A DNA stretch of 64,000 nt from Bartonella sp. DGB1 (GCF_041345015.1 NZ_CP166769.1:1240001-1304000), one strand, 5' to 3'. Numbered from the stretch's first letter, positions 1 through 10,799 are shown. The notes: a model not told the origin generated them from the letters alone. A program made the numbers and translations.

Positions 1-1
1 A

Positions 2-2500
2 ACTGTGGGTAGCACTATTTACGCATTTAATAATTCTGATAGCGTGATTATTGGTAGTCGAACTACTACTAACGGCTACAGTCATGCTCCTACTTCTCGT
101 CAAACAATCATCGGTTATAAGAATGATCACAAATATGGTAAAGCTTCACGCACTATTTCTCCAGCATCTTTCACTACATTAGGTGCCAATATTGTTTTTG
201 ATATTAGAAGCACGGAGAACAGTGTTGTCCTTGGAGCAGGTTCAACTATAGAGACTGGTCAATCTGACGTTGTGTCTTTTGGTAAAAAAGGATCAGAACG
301 AATATTAACTAATATCGCTGCGGGAGCACATGATAATGATGTTGTTACTTATGGTCAATTAAAAAATGACAATAATATATTTGATGGAATGCGTTTAAAT
401 TACACCGGTAATTTTAGTGCCTTAGGTAAAAAAATCCTCAACGTTGCTGATGGCAAACAGAATACAGATGCTATAAATGTAAAGCAAATGAAAGATTTTT
501 TCTCTAACGAGATTGTAACATCTTATCATGGGCCTGAACAAGACGGATGGTCGCATCGAAACGTCTTTATAAACTCTTCACACAAAAATAGAAATTCCTT
601 TTTCGGGGATAATGTTAATATAGGTTATAATATTATAGCTAAAAATTCTGCTAAAGATGTGAATCTTGGTACTAAGATACATTACGGAGACAAATTAAGT
701 CAGAACGTTAATATCGGTTTTAGCATTGCACCTAGAAATACCTCTAGTGATAAAGTGGACTCAACTAAACTAAGCAACATTAATTTGGGTGCTAATACTA
801 ACTCTAGTGCTGACTCTACAAAGAATAGTGTTGTGATTGGTCAGGGTTCCACTATAGATACTGATCAATCTGGCGTTGTGTCTTTTGGTAAAAAAGGATC
901 AGAACGAAGATTAACTAATATCGCTGCGGGAGCAGATGATAATGATGTTGTTAATATTTCACAACTAAAAAAATATACTTTTTATTATAATGGTAAAAAC
1001 TATAATGCTGAAAGCAAAAAAATCTCTAATGTTCTTGCAGGTACAGCGTCTAGTGATGCCATAAATTTTAAGCAAGTGAAACAATTTGTTAACTATGGTC
1101 AATTTAGTAGTAATGATGCGTCACCTAATAACAATATATTTGCTATTGGTAGTAAAAATAGTCATGAAGACAATAATCAAAATACTACGATAATAGGTAC
1201 TAATCAGAGTGCAGAGCAAGGGTATTTGTCTGGTAATCATGTTTCTATAGGTAGTAATATAACGGCGCGATATGTTTCTCTAGGAGCATTTATTGGCTCC
1301 AATAACACATTCTTTTACGATGAAGCTAATCTAGGTGTAAAAGGTGCCGCCACCTCTTACCAAGTGGTCATCGGTTCTTTCAATGATCCTACATACACAT
1401 ACACCGGAAAAGATATAGTACACAAACAAAATTCTGTTATATTAGGTAATAATATTTCTTTTGCGGCTAAAGCTGACTCTACAAAGAATAATGTTATCAT
1501 TGGTCATTATTCCACTATAGATACTGATCAATCTGGCGTTGTGTCTTTTGGTAAAAAAGGATCAGAACGAAGATTAACTAATATCGCTGCGGGAGCAGAT
1601 GATAATGATGTTGTTAATATTTCACAACTAAAAAAATATACTTTTTATTATAATGGTAAAAACTATAATGCTGAAAGCAAAAAAATCTCTAATGTTCTTG
1701 CAGGTACAGCGTCTAGTGATGCCATAAATTTTAAGCAAGTGAAACAATTTGTTAACTATGGTCAATTTAGTAGTAATGATGCGTCACCTAATAACAATAT
1801 ATTTGCTATTGGTAGTAAAAATAGTCATGAAGACAATAATCAAAATACTACGATAATAGGTACTAATCAGAGTGCAGAGCAAGGGTATTTGTCTGGTAAT
1901 CATGTTTCTATAGGTAGTAATATAACGGCGCGATATGTTTCTCTAGGAGCATTTATTGGCTCCAATAACACATTCTTTTACGATGAAGCTAATCTAGGTG
2001 TAGAAGGTGCCGCCACCTCTTACCAAGTGGTCATCGGTTCTTTCAATGATCCTACATACACATACACCGGAAAAGATATAGTACACAAACAAAATTCTGT
2101 TATATTAGGTAATAATATTTCTTTTGCGGCTAAAGCTGACTCTACAAAGAATAATGTTATCATTGGTCATTATTCCACTATAGATACTGATCAATCTGGC
2201 GTTGTGTCTTTTGGTAAAAAAGGATCAGAACGAAGATTAACTAATATCGCTGCGGGAGCAGATGATAATGATGTTGTTATTTATAAACAGTTAATAGATA
2301 GATTTACTGCTGTTAAGCCAATGGTATTAAATGCAAAAGGTTGCTTTGATGCAAATAGTAAAGCAATCTATAATCTAGGTGATGCTAAGGCTGATAATGA
2401 TGCTATCAATGTAAAACAACTAAAAAGTACCGTAACCCAGATGGCGAGAAAAAAAAACTCCACACAGATAAAGATGCAAAATATCAGGCTAATATCTTAA
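2..2500 (+). CDS. Trimeric autotransporter adhesin 1, fragment A (5' end outside window)
   Basis: This is a surface adhesin of the BadA/YadA type, open at the left edge, so the signal peptide is not visible. The protein is a chain of YadA-head-like repeats (VVIG, SIGSNI and similar short hydrophobic strands) followed by necks such as VSFGKKGSERRLTNIAAG and a DAINxKQ segment. Codons 289-730 are two nearly identical 221-residue units. The ORF ends soon after an A9 run at 2449-2457. Adding one A there joins it to the next ORF in frame (after RKKK: LHTDKDAKYQANILIG), so this is one gene broken by a single-base indel. Family assignment is firm; the ligand is unknown. Confidence 0.85.
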   Translation, partial: TVGSTIYAFNNSDSVIIGSRTTTNGYSHAPTSRQTIIGYKNDHKYGKASRTISPASFTTLGANIVFDIRSTENSVVLGAGSTIETGQSDVVSFGKKGSERILTNIAAGAHDNDVVTYGQLKNDNNIFDGMRLNYTGNFSALGKKILNVADGKQNTDAINVKQMKDFFSNEIVTSYHGPEQDGWSHRNVFINSSHKNRNSFFGDNVNIGYNIIAKNSAKDVNLGTKIHYGDKLSQNVNIGFSIAPRNTSSDKVDSTKLSNINLGANTNSSADSTKNSVVIGQGSTIDTDQSGVVSFGKKGSERRLTNIAAGADDNDVVNISQLKKYTFYYNGKNYNAESKKISNVLAGTASSDAINFKQVKQFVNYGQFSSNDASPNNNIFAIGSKNSHEDNNQNTTIIGTNQSAEQGYLSGNHVSIGSNITARYVSLGAFIGSNNTFFYDEANLGVKGAATSYQVVIGSFNDPTYTYTGKDIVHKQNSVILGNNISFAAKADSTKNNVIIGHYSTIDTDQSGVVSFGKKGSERRLTNIAAGADDNDVVNISQLKKYTFYYNGKNYNAESKKISNVLAGTASSDAINFKQVKQFVNYGQFSSNDASPNNNIFAIGSKNSHEDNNQNTTIIGTNQSAEQGYLSGNHVSIGSNITARYVSLGAFIGSNNTFFYDEANLGVEGAATSYQVVIGSFNDPTYTYTGKDIVHKQNSVILGNNISFAAKADSTKNNVIIGHYSTIDTDQSGVVSFGKKGSERRLTNIAAGADDNDVVIYKQLIDRFTAVKPMVLNAKGCFDANSKAIYNLGDAKADNDAINVKQLKSTVTQMARKKNSTQIKMQNIRLIS
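868..2193 (+). repeat. 663-bp tandem duplication inside adhesin 1
   Basis: Two adjacent 663-bp units, 868-1530 and 1531-2193, are almost identical over their whole length, with partial third-copy sequence after 2193. I noticed one coding difference: GVKGAA in the first copy and GVEGAA in the second. The length is a multiple of three, so the reading frame is kept and the adhesin gains 221 residues per copy. The near identity indicates recent duplication or gene conversion. Confidence 0.9.
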
Positions 2501-2589
2501 TAGGGGTTACAAAAAAAGAATTTACTGGTTCTGGTGGATATAATGTTAATATCGGTAACTATATTGACGATTTTAATGGTAAGAAAAGT

Positions 2590-4374
2590 GTGAATATTGG
2601 TGCTCAAATACAGGATGATAGCAAAAGTATTCAGAATGTTAATATCGGTTATTATATTGTAAATGGACTAAAAGCAACTCCTGATAATCCAGAGACTGCA
2701 AAATCTTCTGTTGCTTTAGGTGCTAACATTTATGCCCAACATCCAGGCACAGAAATGATTGTTGTCATTGGTGAATCGTCAACGGTAGCCAAGAATCAAT
2801 CCAAGGTTGTTTCTTTTGGTGGAAAAGGCTCAGAGCGTAGATTAACTAATATCGCTGCAGGAATAAACGATTCTGATCTGATTACTTATAGACAGTTATT
2901 AGATAGACTAGACGCTACTAAGCCAATAGTATTAAATAAAAAAGGTTACTTTGATGCAAATGGTCAAGCAATCTCTAATCTAGCTGATGCTAAAACTGAC
3001 ACAGATGCTATCAATGTAAAACAGCTAAAAAATACTATAAACTCGATGTCACGTGAGGACAGACGTCACGTATCAATAGGTTCAAAGGCTAGTTCTTTCC
3101 GTAAAGATAATGTTTATTTAGGTAGAGATATCACAAATGATTATGGAGCTGTAAGCACTATTATTGGCAATAAAATTATTAACGATGATTTTCGTATTGG
3201 TAATACTAGTATAGGTCATAACATTATAAGTGGCATAAAAGAGCATAAGAAAACAGAAGTTTACCGCAAAGATGGTGTTTATTTAGGAGCTAATATTAAC
3301 GCTGGCGCTGAAGATACAAGACGTAGTATTGTCATTGGTAGCAATTCAATACTGGAAAAAAATCAATCTAATGTTGCATCTTTTGGTAAAAAACAATCAG
3401 AACGTAAATTAACGAATGCTGCCCCTGGAACAGCTAATGATAATGCTGCTATTATATCACAAATAAAAGAATATGCCCTTTATCATAATGGTAAAAATTA
3501 TGATGCTAAAGGAAAAAAAATCTCAAATGCACCTGCAGATTCAGCGATTAATAGTGCTGTTAACATGAAACAATTAAATGAATTTGCTATCTATTTTGAT
3601 GAATCTAGCTATAGAGCTTTAAATAAATCTATTGCTAAAGTAAAAGATGGCTCATCTGAAAATCATGCTATCAATGTTGGTCAAATAAATAAAAAAGAAG
3701 AAAAGTTTATTTCTTCAATTAAAACAGATATCAAAGATAATATTGAACATGATAAAATAAGAGATACCGCTCTCAAAATTATGAATGAGACAACTAATCC
3801 TATAGCAAATAAGATTATCACTAACACAATTGAAGAAGCTCTACCGGGTCTATTAGCCAAGGTAATTGATGAAAAAACAGCGGCTGGAACCCCGCATGAT
3901 ATAAATAAAACTTTGTTATCAGTAAAAGTTTATGATGCTAAAAACACAAAAATCTCTAATTTAGCTGATGCGAACATCAATTCTGATGCAGATGCAGTAA
4001 ATGTAAGAACCGCTAAATTATTAATTAACACAAATGTTAAATCTCGTTTAGGTACAATCGGTGCTCATCACGATAAATCCATAACCATTGGTGATAATGC
4101 TAGCACAAGTGGTGCTGATTCTATCGCTATAGGTAGCATCGCTAAAACCAAAAAGGAGAATTCCCTATCATTTGGTAATAATGCTAGCGCTGCAAATGGT
4201 GGTATAGCTATTGGTAACAATTCTTCAGCTGATAGTAATGAGGTTAGCTTTGGTAATAGCAATCTACAACGCAAATTAGTTAACATTGCTAACGCTAAAT
4301 CTGATACCGATGTAATTAATGTTGGGCAATTAAAGGATAATATTATTTACTCTGATGGTGTGAAAAAAATATAG
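2590..4374 (+). CDS. Trimeric autotransporter adhesin 1, fragment B
   Basis: Continuation of the same adhesin in another frame. The GTG at 2590 is only the first start codon after the frame change; coding continues upstream in this frame to the A9 run at 2449. It carries head repeats, necks (ERRLTNIAAG, ERKLTNAAPG, QRKLVNIANA) and a stalk-like helical stretch around residues 350-430. It ends at a TAG just after an A7 run at 4363-4369. Dropping one A joins it to the next ORF through YSTASKKKIAYVIPGTEATD, which matches the family pattern. There is no ribosome-binding site at 2590, so independent translation is unlikely. Confidence 0.82.
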   Translation: MNIGAQIQDDSKSIQNVNIGYYIVNGLKATPDNPETAKSSVALGANIYAQHPGTEMIVVIGESSTVAKNQSKVVSFGGKGSERRLTNIAAGINDSDLITYRQLLDRLDATKPIVLNKKGYFDANGQAISNLADAKTDTDAINVKQLKNTINSMSREDRRHVSIGSKASSFRKDNVYLGRDITNDYGAVSTIIGNKIINDDFRIGNTSIGHNIISGIKEHKKTEVYRKDGVYLGANINAGAEDTRRSIVIGSNSILEKNQSNVASFGKKQSERKLTNAAPGTANDNAAIISQIKEYALYHNGKNYDAKGKKISNAPADSAINSAVNMKQLNEFAIYFDESSYRALNKSIAKVKDGSSENHAINVGQINKKEEKFISSIKTDIKDNIEHDKIRDTALKIMNETTNPIANKIITNTIEEALPGLLAKVIDEKTAAGTPHDINKTLLSVKVYDAKNTKISNLADANINSDADAVNVRTAKLLINTNVKSRLGTIGAHHDKSITIGDNASTSGADSIAIGSIAKTKKENSLSFGNNASAANGGIAIGNNSSADSNEVSFGNSNLQRKLVNIANAKSDTDVINVGQLKDNIIYSDGVKKI

Positions 4375-4468
4375 TACTGCTAGTAAGAAGAAGATAGCTT
4401 ATGTTATCCCAGGTACAGAAGCTACGGATGCCGCTACAATAACTAATTTAAATGAAGCTATAAAAGAA

Positions 4469-6505
4469 TTGAATACAACTATAGATAACAAGTTTAGTAA
4501 TTCTATGATTTTAAATGGAGAAGGTTTTAATGCGCGTAGTAAAAATATCGTTAAAGTCACCAAAGGTACAGAAGCTACGGATGCCGCTACAATAACTAAT
4601 TTAAATGAAGCTATAAAAGAATTGAATACAACTATAGATAACAAGTTTAGTAATTCTATGATTTTAAATGGAGAAGGTTTTAATGCTCAAAGTAAAAAAA
4701 TCTCCAATGTAAGTGATGCTACTTTTGAAACAGATATAGTGAATGTACGAACAGCTAAATCATTAATTAGCACACGTGTTGAAACTCGTTTGAGTAAAGT
4801 TAATGAAAAATCTCATAAAAAAGCTTTAGTAATTGGTAGTAATGCTTTAGTAAATCATGCTACTGGTATAGCAATAGGTGCCAGTGCTAAAGCAAGAGGT
4901 AATAATGCCGTAGCAGTTGGCAATAATGCTAGTGCTACAAATGGTGGTATAGCTATTGGTAACAATTCTTCAGCTGATGATAGTAATGAGGTTAGCTTTG
5001 GTAAAAGCAATCTACAACGCAAATTAGTTAACATTGCTAAAGGTATGAATAATACTGATGTAATTAATATTGAACAACTAAATAACTCTGCCATTTATCT
5101 TAATAATGATGCTTATTCTGCTATAGATCAAATAATTTCTAATGTTGCACCAGCTAAAAATAGAGATGATGTTATCAATGTAAAACAATTAAATGAGTTT
5201 GCTCCTTATTATAATGATAAAGCCTATAATGCTATTAATAAGAATATTACTAATGTAAAAGATGGTTTGTCTAAAGATGATGCTATCAATGTTGGTCAAG
5301 TAAATAGTAAAGAAAGAGAGCTTTTTTATTCAATTAAAAAAGATGTTAAAGATGAGATTGGAAATGATCGAGTAGAAGAACTCACTAAAAAACTGTTCAC
5401 AGATAATCTCATACATCCTCTGGCAGATCAATTGATCACTGAGATTCTTAACAAAAAAGCCTCTTATATTTTAAACAGCATAATTGATGAAGAAACATCT
5501 AACTATAAAGAATACTCGGTAAATAAGACATTATTATTAGTAAATAAATCTGGTAAATCAGGTGAATCACTTAAATTTTATGATGCTAAAAATTCCATAA
5601 TCTCCAACCTAGAAGATGCTAAAACTGACACAGATGCAGTAAATGTAAAAACAGCTAAATCATTAATTAACAAAAACGTTGAAACTCGTTTAGGTAAAAT
5701 CAATGAAAAATCTATTGAAGGAGCTTTAGTCATTGGTAATAATGCTTTGGCAGATCATATTAATGCTATAGCAATAGGTAATGCCGCCTCGGCTAAAGAT
5801 GAAAATTCATTAGCATTTGGTAATGATGCTAATGCTCAAGCGGGGGGTATAGCTATAGGTAATAACTCTTTCGCTAATGGTAATGTAGTTAGCTTTGGTC
5901 AGAAAGGGCTAGAACGTCGATTAACTAATGTTGATAAAGGTATAAATGATACTGATGTAATTAATATTGAACAACTAAATAACTATGCTCTTTATCATGA
6001 TGGTAAAAATTATGATGGTAAAAATAAAAAAATCTCTAATGTCGCTAAAGGTGAAAAAGATAATGACGCAGCTACATTAGCTAATCTTAATCATGATAAA
6101 GAAAAACTTGAGCAAGATATAGCGGTGATATCGAGTGATTTCCTAGTCTTAACAGATAATGCTTTTAGTTCTGAATATAAACGCATTTCCAACCTAGCTG
6201 ATGCTAAACATGAAACAGATGCAGTAAATCTAAAAACAGCTGAATCATTAATTAATGAAAATCTTAAATCTCGTTTAGGTGAAGTTAATGAGCATCCAGT
6301 CGCCATAGCAATTGGTAATAACACTAATACAAATCATTCTACTTCTATCGCCATAGGTAATGCCGCCTCGGCTAAAGATGAAAATTCATTAGCATTTGGT
6401 AATGATGCTAATGCTCAAGCGGGGGGTATAGCTATAGGTAATAACTCTTTCGCTAATGGTAATGTAGTTAGAGCTTTGGTAAGAAAGGGCTGGAACGTCG
6501 ATTAA
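4469..6505 (+). CDS. Trimeric autotransporter adhesin 1, fragment C
   Basis: Third segment of the adhesin. Coding in this frame begins at the A7 run near 4370; the listed ATG is internal. It opens with a duplicated EAIKELNTTIDNKF stalk segment and then enters cassettes with IAIGNN head strands and an LERRLTNVDKGINDTD neck. It ends because of an extra AG at 6470-6473: gttagagctttgg here, gttagctttgg in every sister cassette. Removing the two bases restores the standard VVSFGKKGLERRLTN and joins fragment D. The direct comparison with identical neighbouring copies makes the indel certain at sequence level. Confidence 0.83.
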   Translation: MNTTIDNKFSNSMILNGEGFNARSKNIVKVTKGTEATDAATITNLNEAIKELNTTIDNKFSNSMILNGEGFNAQSKKISNVSDATFETDIVNVRTAKSLISTRVETRLSKVNEKSHKKALVIGSNALVNHATGIAIGASAKARGNNAVAVGNNASATNGGIAIGNNSSADDSNEVSFGKSNLQRKLVNIAKGMNNTDVINIEQLNNSAIYLNNDAYSAIDQIISNVAPAKNRDDVINVKQLNEFAPYYNDKAYNAINKNITNVKDGLSKDDAINVGQVNSKERELFYSIKKDVKDEIGNDRVEELTKKLFTDNLIHPLADQLITEILNKKASYILNSIIDEETSNYKEYSVNKTLLLVNKSGKSGESLKFYDAKNSIISNLEDAKTDTDAVNVKTAKSLINKNVETRLGKINEKSIEGALVIGNNALADHINAIAIGNAASAKDENSLAFGNDANAQAGGIAIGNNSFANGNVVSFGQKGLERRLTNVDKGINDTDVINIEQLNNYALYHDGKNYDGKNKKISNVAKGEKDNDAATLANLNHDKEKLEQDIAVISSDFLVLTDNAFSSEYKRISNLADAKHETDAVNLKTAESLINENLKSRLGEVNEHPVAIAIGNNTNTNHSTSIAIGNAASAKDENSLAFGNDANAQAGGIAIGNNSFANGNVVRALVRKGWNVD

Positions 6506-9500
6506 CTAATGTTGATAAAGGTATAAATGATACTGATGTAATTAATATTGAACAACTAAATAACTATGCTCTTTATCATGATGGTAAAAATTATGATGGT
6601 AAAAATAAAAAAATCTCTAATGTCGCTAAAGGTGAAAAAGATAATGACGCAGCTACATTAGCTAATCTTAATTATTATAAAGGAGAACTTGAGCGACGTA
6701 TAGCTAATGTTATGCATGGAGCTCTAGTCTTAACAGATGATGCTTTTAGTTCTGAATATAAACGCATTTCCAACCTAGAAGATGCTAAACATGAAACAGA
6801 TGCAGTAAATGTAAAAACAGCTGAATCATTAATTAATGAAAATCTTAAATCTCGTTTAGGTGAAGTTAATGAGCATCCAGTCGCCATAGCAATTGGTAAT
6901 AACACTAATACAAATCATTCTACTTCTATCGCCATAGGTAATGCCGCCTCGGCTAAAGATGAAAATTCATTAGCATTTGGTAATGATGCTAATGCTCAAG
7001 CGGGGGGTATAGCTATAGGTAATAACTCTTTCGCTAATGGTAATGTAGTTAGCTTTGGTAAGAAAGGGCTGGAACGTCGATTAACTAATGTTGATAAAGG
7101 TATAAATGATACTGATGTAATTAATATTGAACAACTAAATAACTATGCTCTTTATTATGATGGTAAAAATTATGATGGTAAAAATAAAAAAATCTCTAAT
7201 GTCGCTAAAGGTGAAAAAGATAATGACGCAGCTACATTAGCTAATCTTAATCATGATAAAGAAAAACTTGAGCAAGATATAGCTGATGTTATGCATGGAG
7301 CTCTAGCCTTAACAGATGATGCTTTTAGTTCTGAATATAAACGCATTTCCAACCTAGCTGATGCTAAACATGAAACAGATGCAGTAAATCTAAAAACAGC
7401 TGAATCATTAATTAATGAAAATCTTAAATCTCGTTTAGGTGAAGTTAATGAGCATCCAGTCGCCATAGCAATTGGTAATAACACTAATACAAATCATTCT
7501 ACTTCTATCGCCATAGGTAATGCCGCCTCGGCTAAAGATGAAAATTCATTAGCATTTGGTAATGATGCTAATGCTCAAGCGGGGGGTATAGCTATAGGTA
7601 ATAACTCTTTCGCTAATGGTAATGTAGTTAGCTTTGGTAAGAAAGGGCTGGAACGTCGATTAACTAATGTTGATAAAGGTATAAATGATACTGATGTAAT
7701 TAATATTGAACAACTAAATAACTATGCTCTTTATCATGATGGTAAAAATTATGATGGTAAAAATAAAAAAATCTCTAATGTCGCTAAAGGTGAAAAAGAT
7801 AATGACGCAGCTACATTAGCTAATCTTAATTATTATAAAGGAGAACTTGAGCGACGTATAGCTAATGTTATGCATGGAGCTCTAGTCTTAACAGATGATG
7901 CTTTTAGTTCTGAATATAAACGCATTTCCAACCTAGAAGATGCTAAACATGAAACAGATGCAGTAAATGTAAAAACAGCTAAATCATTAATTAACAAAAA
8001 CGTTGAAACTCGTTTAGGTAAAATCAATGAAAAATCTATTGAAGGAGCTTTAGTCATTGGTAATAATGCTTTGGCAGATCATATTAATGCTATAGCAATA
8101 GGTAATGCCGCCTCGGCTAAAGATGAAAATTCATTAGCATTTGGTGATGATGCTAATGCTCAAGCGGGGGGTATAGCTATAGGTAATAACTCTTTCGCTA
8201 ATGGTAATGTAGTTAGCTTTGGTAAGAAAGGGCTGGAACGTCGATTAACTAATGTTGATAAAGGTATAAATGATACTGATGTAATTAATATTGAACAACT
8301 AAATAACTATGCTCTTTATTATGATGGTAAAAATTATGATGGTAAAAATAAAAAAATCTCTAATGTCGCTAAAGGTGAAAAAGATAATGACGCAGCTACA
8401 TTAGCTAATCTTAATCATGATAAAGAAAAACTTGAGCAAGATATAGCTGATGTTATGCATGGAGCTCTAGCCTTAACAGATGATGCTTTTAGTTCTGAAT
8501 ATAAACGCATTTCCAACCTAGCTGATGCTGAACATGAAACAGATGCAGTAAATGTAAAAACAGCTAAATCATTAATTAACAAAAACGTTGAAACTCGTTT
8601 AGGTAAAATCAATGAAAAATCTATTAAAGGAGCTTTAGTCATTGGTAATAATGCTTTGGCAGATCATATTAATGCTATAGCAATAGGTAATGCCGCCTCG
8701 GCTAAAGATGAAAATTCATTAGCATTTGGTAATGATGCTAATGCTCAAGCGGGGGGTATAGCTATAGGTAATAACTCTTTCGCTAATGGTAATGTAGTTA
8801 GCTTTGGTAAGAAAGGGCTGGAACGTCGATTAACTAATGTTGATAAAGGTATAAATGATACTGATGTAATTAATATTGAACAACTAAATAACTATGCTCT
8901 TTATTATGATGGTAAAAATTATGATGGTAAAAATAAAAAAATCTCTAATGTCGCTAAAGGTGAAAAAGATAATGACGCAGCTACATTAGCTAATCTTAAT
9001 CATGATAAAGAAAAACTTGAGCAAGATATAGCTGATGTTATGCATGGAGCTCTAGCCTTAACAGATGATGCTTTTAGTTCTGAATATAAACGCATTTCCA
9101 ACCTAGAAGATGCTGAACATGAAACAGATGCAGTAAATCTAAAAACAGCTGAATCATTAATTAATGAAAATCTTAAATCTCGTTTAGGTGAAGTTAATGA
9201 GCATCCAGTCGCCATAGCAATTGGTAATAACACTAATACAAATCATTCTACTTCTATCGCCATAGGTAATGCCGCCTCGGCTAAAGATGAAAATTCATTA
9301 GCATTTGGTAATGATGCTAATGCTCAAGCGGGGGGTATAGCTATAGGTAATAACTCTTTCGCTAATGGTAATGTAGTTAGCTTTGGTAAGAAAGGGCTGG
9401 AACGTCGATTAACTAATGTTGATAAAGGTATAAATGATACTGATGTAATTAATATTGAACAACTAAATAACTATGCTCTTTATTATGATGGTAAAAATTA

Positions 9501-9540
9501 TGATGGTAAAAATAAAAAAATCTCTAATGTCGCTAAAGGT
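5600..9540 (+). repeat. ~580-bp head/neck cassette array in adhesin 1
   Basis: The motif aatgtagttag recurs at about 5881, 6461, 7041, 7621, 8207, 8791 and 9370, giving a period of about 580-586 bp. Cassettes alternate irregularly between two head variants and are otherwise nearly identical at DNA level. Each contains a G6 run. Parts of the same cassette also occur in adhesin 2. Confidence 0.9.
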
Positions 9541-9990
9541 GAAAAAGATAATGACGTAATTAATATGAAGCAATTAAATGAATTTGCTATCTATTTAAAC
9601 GGTAAAAACTATAATGCTAATAATAAAACTATTAATAATGTAAAGGATGGGTCATCTGAACATCATGCTATTAACGTTGGTCAGATAAATAGAAAAAAAG
9701 ACGATCTCCTTCAGAAAATATCAACGCTAAAACCAGATGGCTTTGATACCTCAATAAAAATCACTGTAAAAGATAGTACAATAATAGAGACTATAAAGAA
9801 AGAAATAGCGAGCTTGTCTTCTATAAAAAATATAGATATTGAAAACGAATCAGCTCAGTATGTAAGTCAAACTTTATTATTAGGTGAACGGGGTGTTTTT
9901 TATAATGCTAACAGCAACCAAATCTCTAATCTAGGCGATGCTGATGAAAATGAAACAGATGCAGTAAAAATGTTAGAAAAACTAAATTAA
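6712..9990 (+). CDS. Trimeric autotransporter adhesin 1, fragment D (cassette array)
   Basis: This is the most repetitive part of adhesin 1, with five or more cassettes of about 580 bp. Each has the order DDAFSSEYKRISNL, DAVNxKTA, head strands, AGGIAIGNNSFANGNVVSFG, neck, and LYYDGKNYDGKNKKISNVAKG. Two head variants are mixed: ENLKSRLGEVNEHPVAIAIG and KNVETRLGKINEKSIEGALVIG. The frame continues upstream of 6712 to the AG duplication at 6470. It ends with a TAA at 9988-9990 that overlaps the next ATG. One extra A in the A5 run at 9977-9981 would read through into fragment E. Confidence 0.83.
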   Translation: MHGALVLTDDAFSSEYKRISNLEDAKHETDAVNVKTAESLINENLKSRLGEVNEHPVAIAIGNNTNTNHSTSIAIGNAASAKDENSLAFGNDANAQAGGIAIGNNSFANGNVVSFGKKGLERRLTNVDKGINDTDVINIEQLNNYALYYDGKNYDGKNKKISNVAKGEKDNDAATLANLNHDKEKLEQDIADVMHGALALTDDAFSSEYKRISNLADAKHETDAVNLKTAESLINENLKSRLGEVNEHPVAIAIGNNTNTNHSTSIAIGNAASAKDENSLAFGNDANAQAGGIAIGNNSFANGNVVSFGKKGLERRLTNVDKGINDTDVINIEQLNNYALYHDGKNYDGKNKKISNVAKGEKDNDAATLANLNYYKGELERRIANVMHGALVLTDDAFSSEYKRISNLEDAKHETDAVNVKTAKSLINKNVETRLGKINEKSIEGALVIGNNALADHINAIAIGNAASAKDENSLAFGDDANAQAGGIAIGNNSFANGNVVSFGKKGLERRLTNVDKGINDTDVINIEQLNNYALYYDGKNYDGKNKKISNVAKGEKDNDAATLANLNHDKEKLEQDIADVMHGALALTDDAFSSEYKRISNLADAEHETDAVNVKTAKSLINKNVETRLGKINEKSIKGALVIGNNALADHINAIAIGNAASAKDENSLAFGNDANAQAGGIAIGNNSFANGNVVSFGKKGLERRLTNVDKGINDTDVINIEQLNNYALYYDGKNYDGKNKKISNVAKGEKDNDAATLANLNHDKEKLEQDIADVMHGALALTDDAFSSEYKRISNLEDAEHETDAVNLKTAESLINENLKSRLGEVNEHPVAIAIGNNTNTNHSTSIAIGNAASAKDENSLAFGNDANAQAGGIAIGNNSFANGNVVSFGKKGLERRLTNVDKGINDTDVINIEQLNNYALYYDGKNYDGKNKKISNVAKGEKDNDVINMKQLNEFAIYLNGKNYNANNKTINNVKDGSSEHHAINVGQINRKKDDLLQKISTLKPDGFDTSIKITVKDSTIIETIKKEIASLSSIKNIDIENESAQYVSQTLLLGERGVFYNANSNQISNLGDADENETDAVKMLEKLN

Positions 9991-10745
9991 TGGTTAACAA
10001 GACCCTAGATAATCTACTCAAACAAAAAGATAACGATAATATTGCCTTTATTGATAATCTTTTATCCCTACCAAAAGTTCATATAGTTGATGATGAAATA
10101 TTTTTTGGTCAACAAAGTCTTGCACGTCGATTAACTAATGTCGCTGAAGGTGAATCTGATACTGATGTAATGAATGTTGGTCAGCTAAATAAAAAAGTAA
10201 AAAAGATATATAACGACAATGATATTGATATTTCTAAAAAACTCATTGACGAACTTAAATCATTAAAACAACAAATTGTAGATTTAAAAAATAAAACACC
10301 AAAATTAGACGATCAAGGAAACCTCAATTGGGGAAGCGATAATAACAGCAGCGACGAGAATATAATAACTAACGTCTATGACCCTAAACATGAAACAGAT
10401 CTGATGAATAAAGGAACCTTAGATCGTGAATTAGATACAATAGAAAAAAATTTAAAAGATCTGGAGCATGGAATAAATAATACTAAGGAAGAGGTTAAAG
10501 GGACTTCTGAACTAGCTCATAGAGCTGCTGCCATGCAATTAGCTTCTAATGCTTTACCAAATGAATTTGCCGCAGGTGGTATAAGCTTTGCTATTGCTGC
10601 AGGTTACTGGGAAAAAGAAATGGCTTTAGCAGCAGGCGTTAGCTACAGAACCACTTCAGGCAAAACTAGTATGAAGGCTAGTTTAAGTAGTGCAATTAAA
10701 AATATGTCGTTTGGTATAAATTTTGGTATAAATTACCATTTTTAA
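9990..10745 (+). CDS. Trimeric autotransporter adhesin 1, fragment E with YadA membrane anchor
   Basis: C-terminal end of adhesin 1. It holds a last neck (LARRLTNVAEGESDTDVMN), a helical stalk with coiled-coil character (residues about 60-170), and a C-terminal beta-barrel anchor of YadA type: AGGISFAIAAGYWEKEMALAAG followed by alternating strands and a terminal phenylalanine. In this family three such anchors form a 12-strand outer-membrane barrel that exports the passenger. The TAATG junction with fragment D could permit coupled translation, but a single-base indel at 9977-9981 explains it better. No clear terminator follows. Confidence 0.88.
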   Translation: MVNKTLDNLLKQKDNDNIAFIDNLLSLPKVHIVDDEIFFGQQSLARRLTNVAEGESDTDVMNVGQLNKKVKKIYNDNDIDISKKLIDELKSLKQQIVDLKNKTPKLDDQGNLNWGSDNNSSDENIITNVYDPKHETDLMNKGTLDRELDTIEKNLKDLEHGINNTKEEVKGTSELAHRAAAMQLASNALPNEFAAGGISFAIAAGYWEKEMALAAGVSYRTTSGKTSMKASLSSAIKNMSFGINFGINYHF

Positions 10746-10799
10746 ATGATATTGGAAGTTTTATGGTATAAATATGTTTTATATTACTTAAGTAATGTA

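Noticed and set aside
4068-9233. Minus-strand ORFs of 70-80 residues inside the adhesin repeats
   Set aside because: They recur at the same place in each cassette and are reverse-strand shadows of the adhesin frame, with no ribosome sites or protein-like features of their own.
9988-9992. TAATG overlap as deliberate translational coupling of two adhesin polypeptides
   Set aside because: The upstream peptide ends mid-module and a single A at 9977-9981 restores one continuous frame, so an indel explains it more simply.
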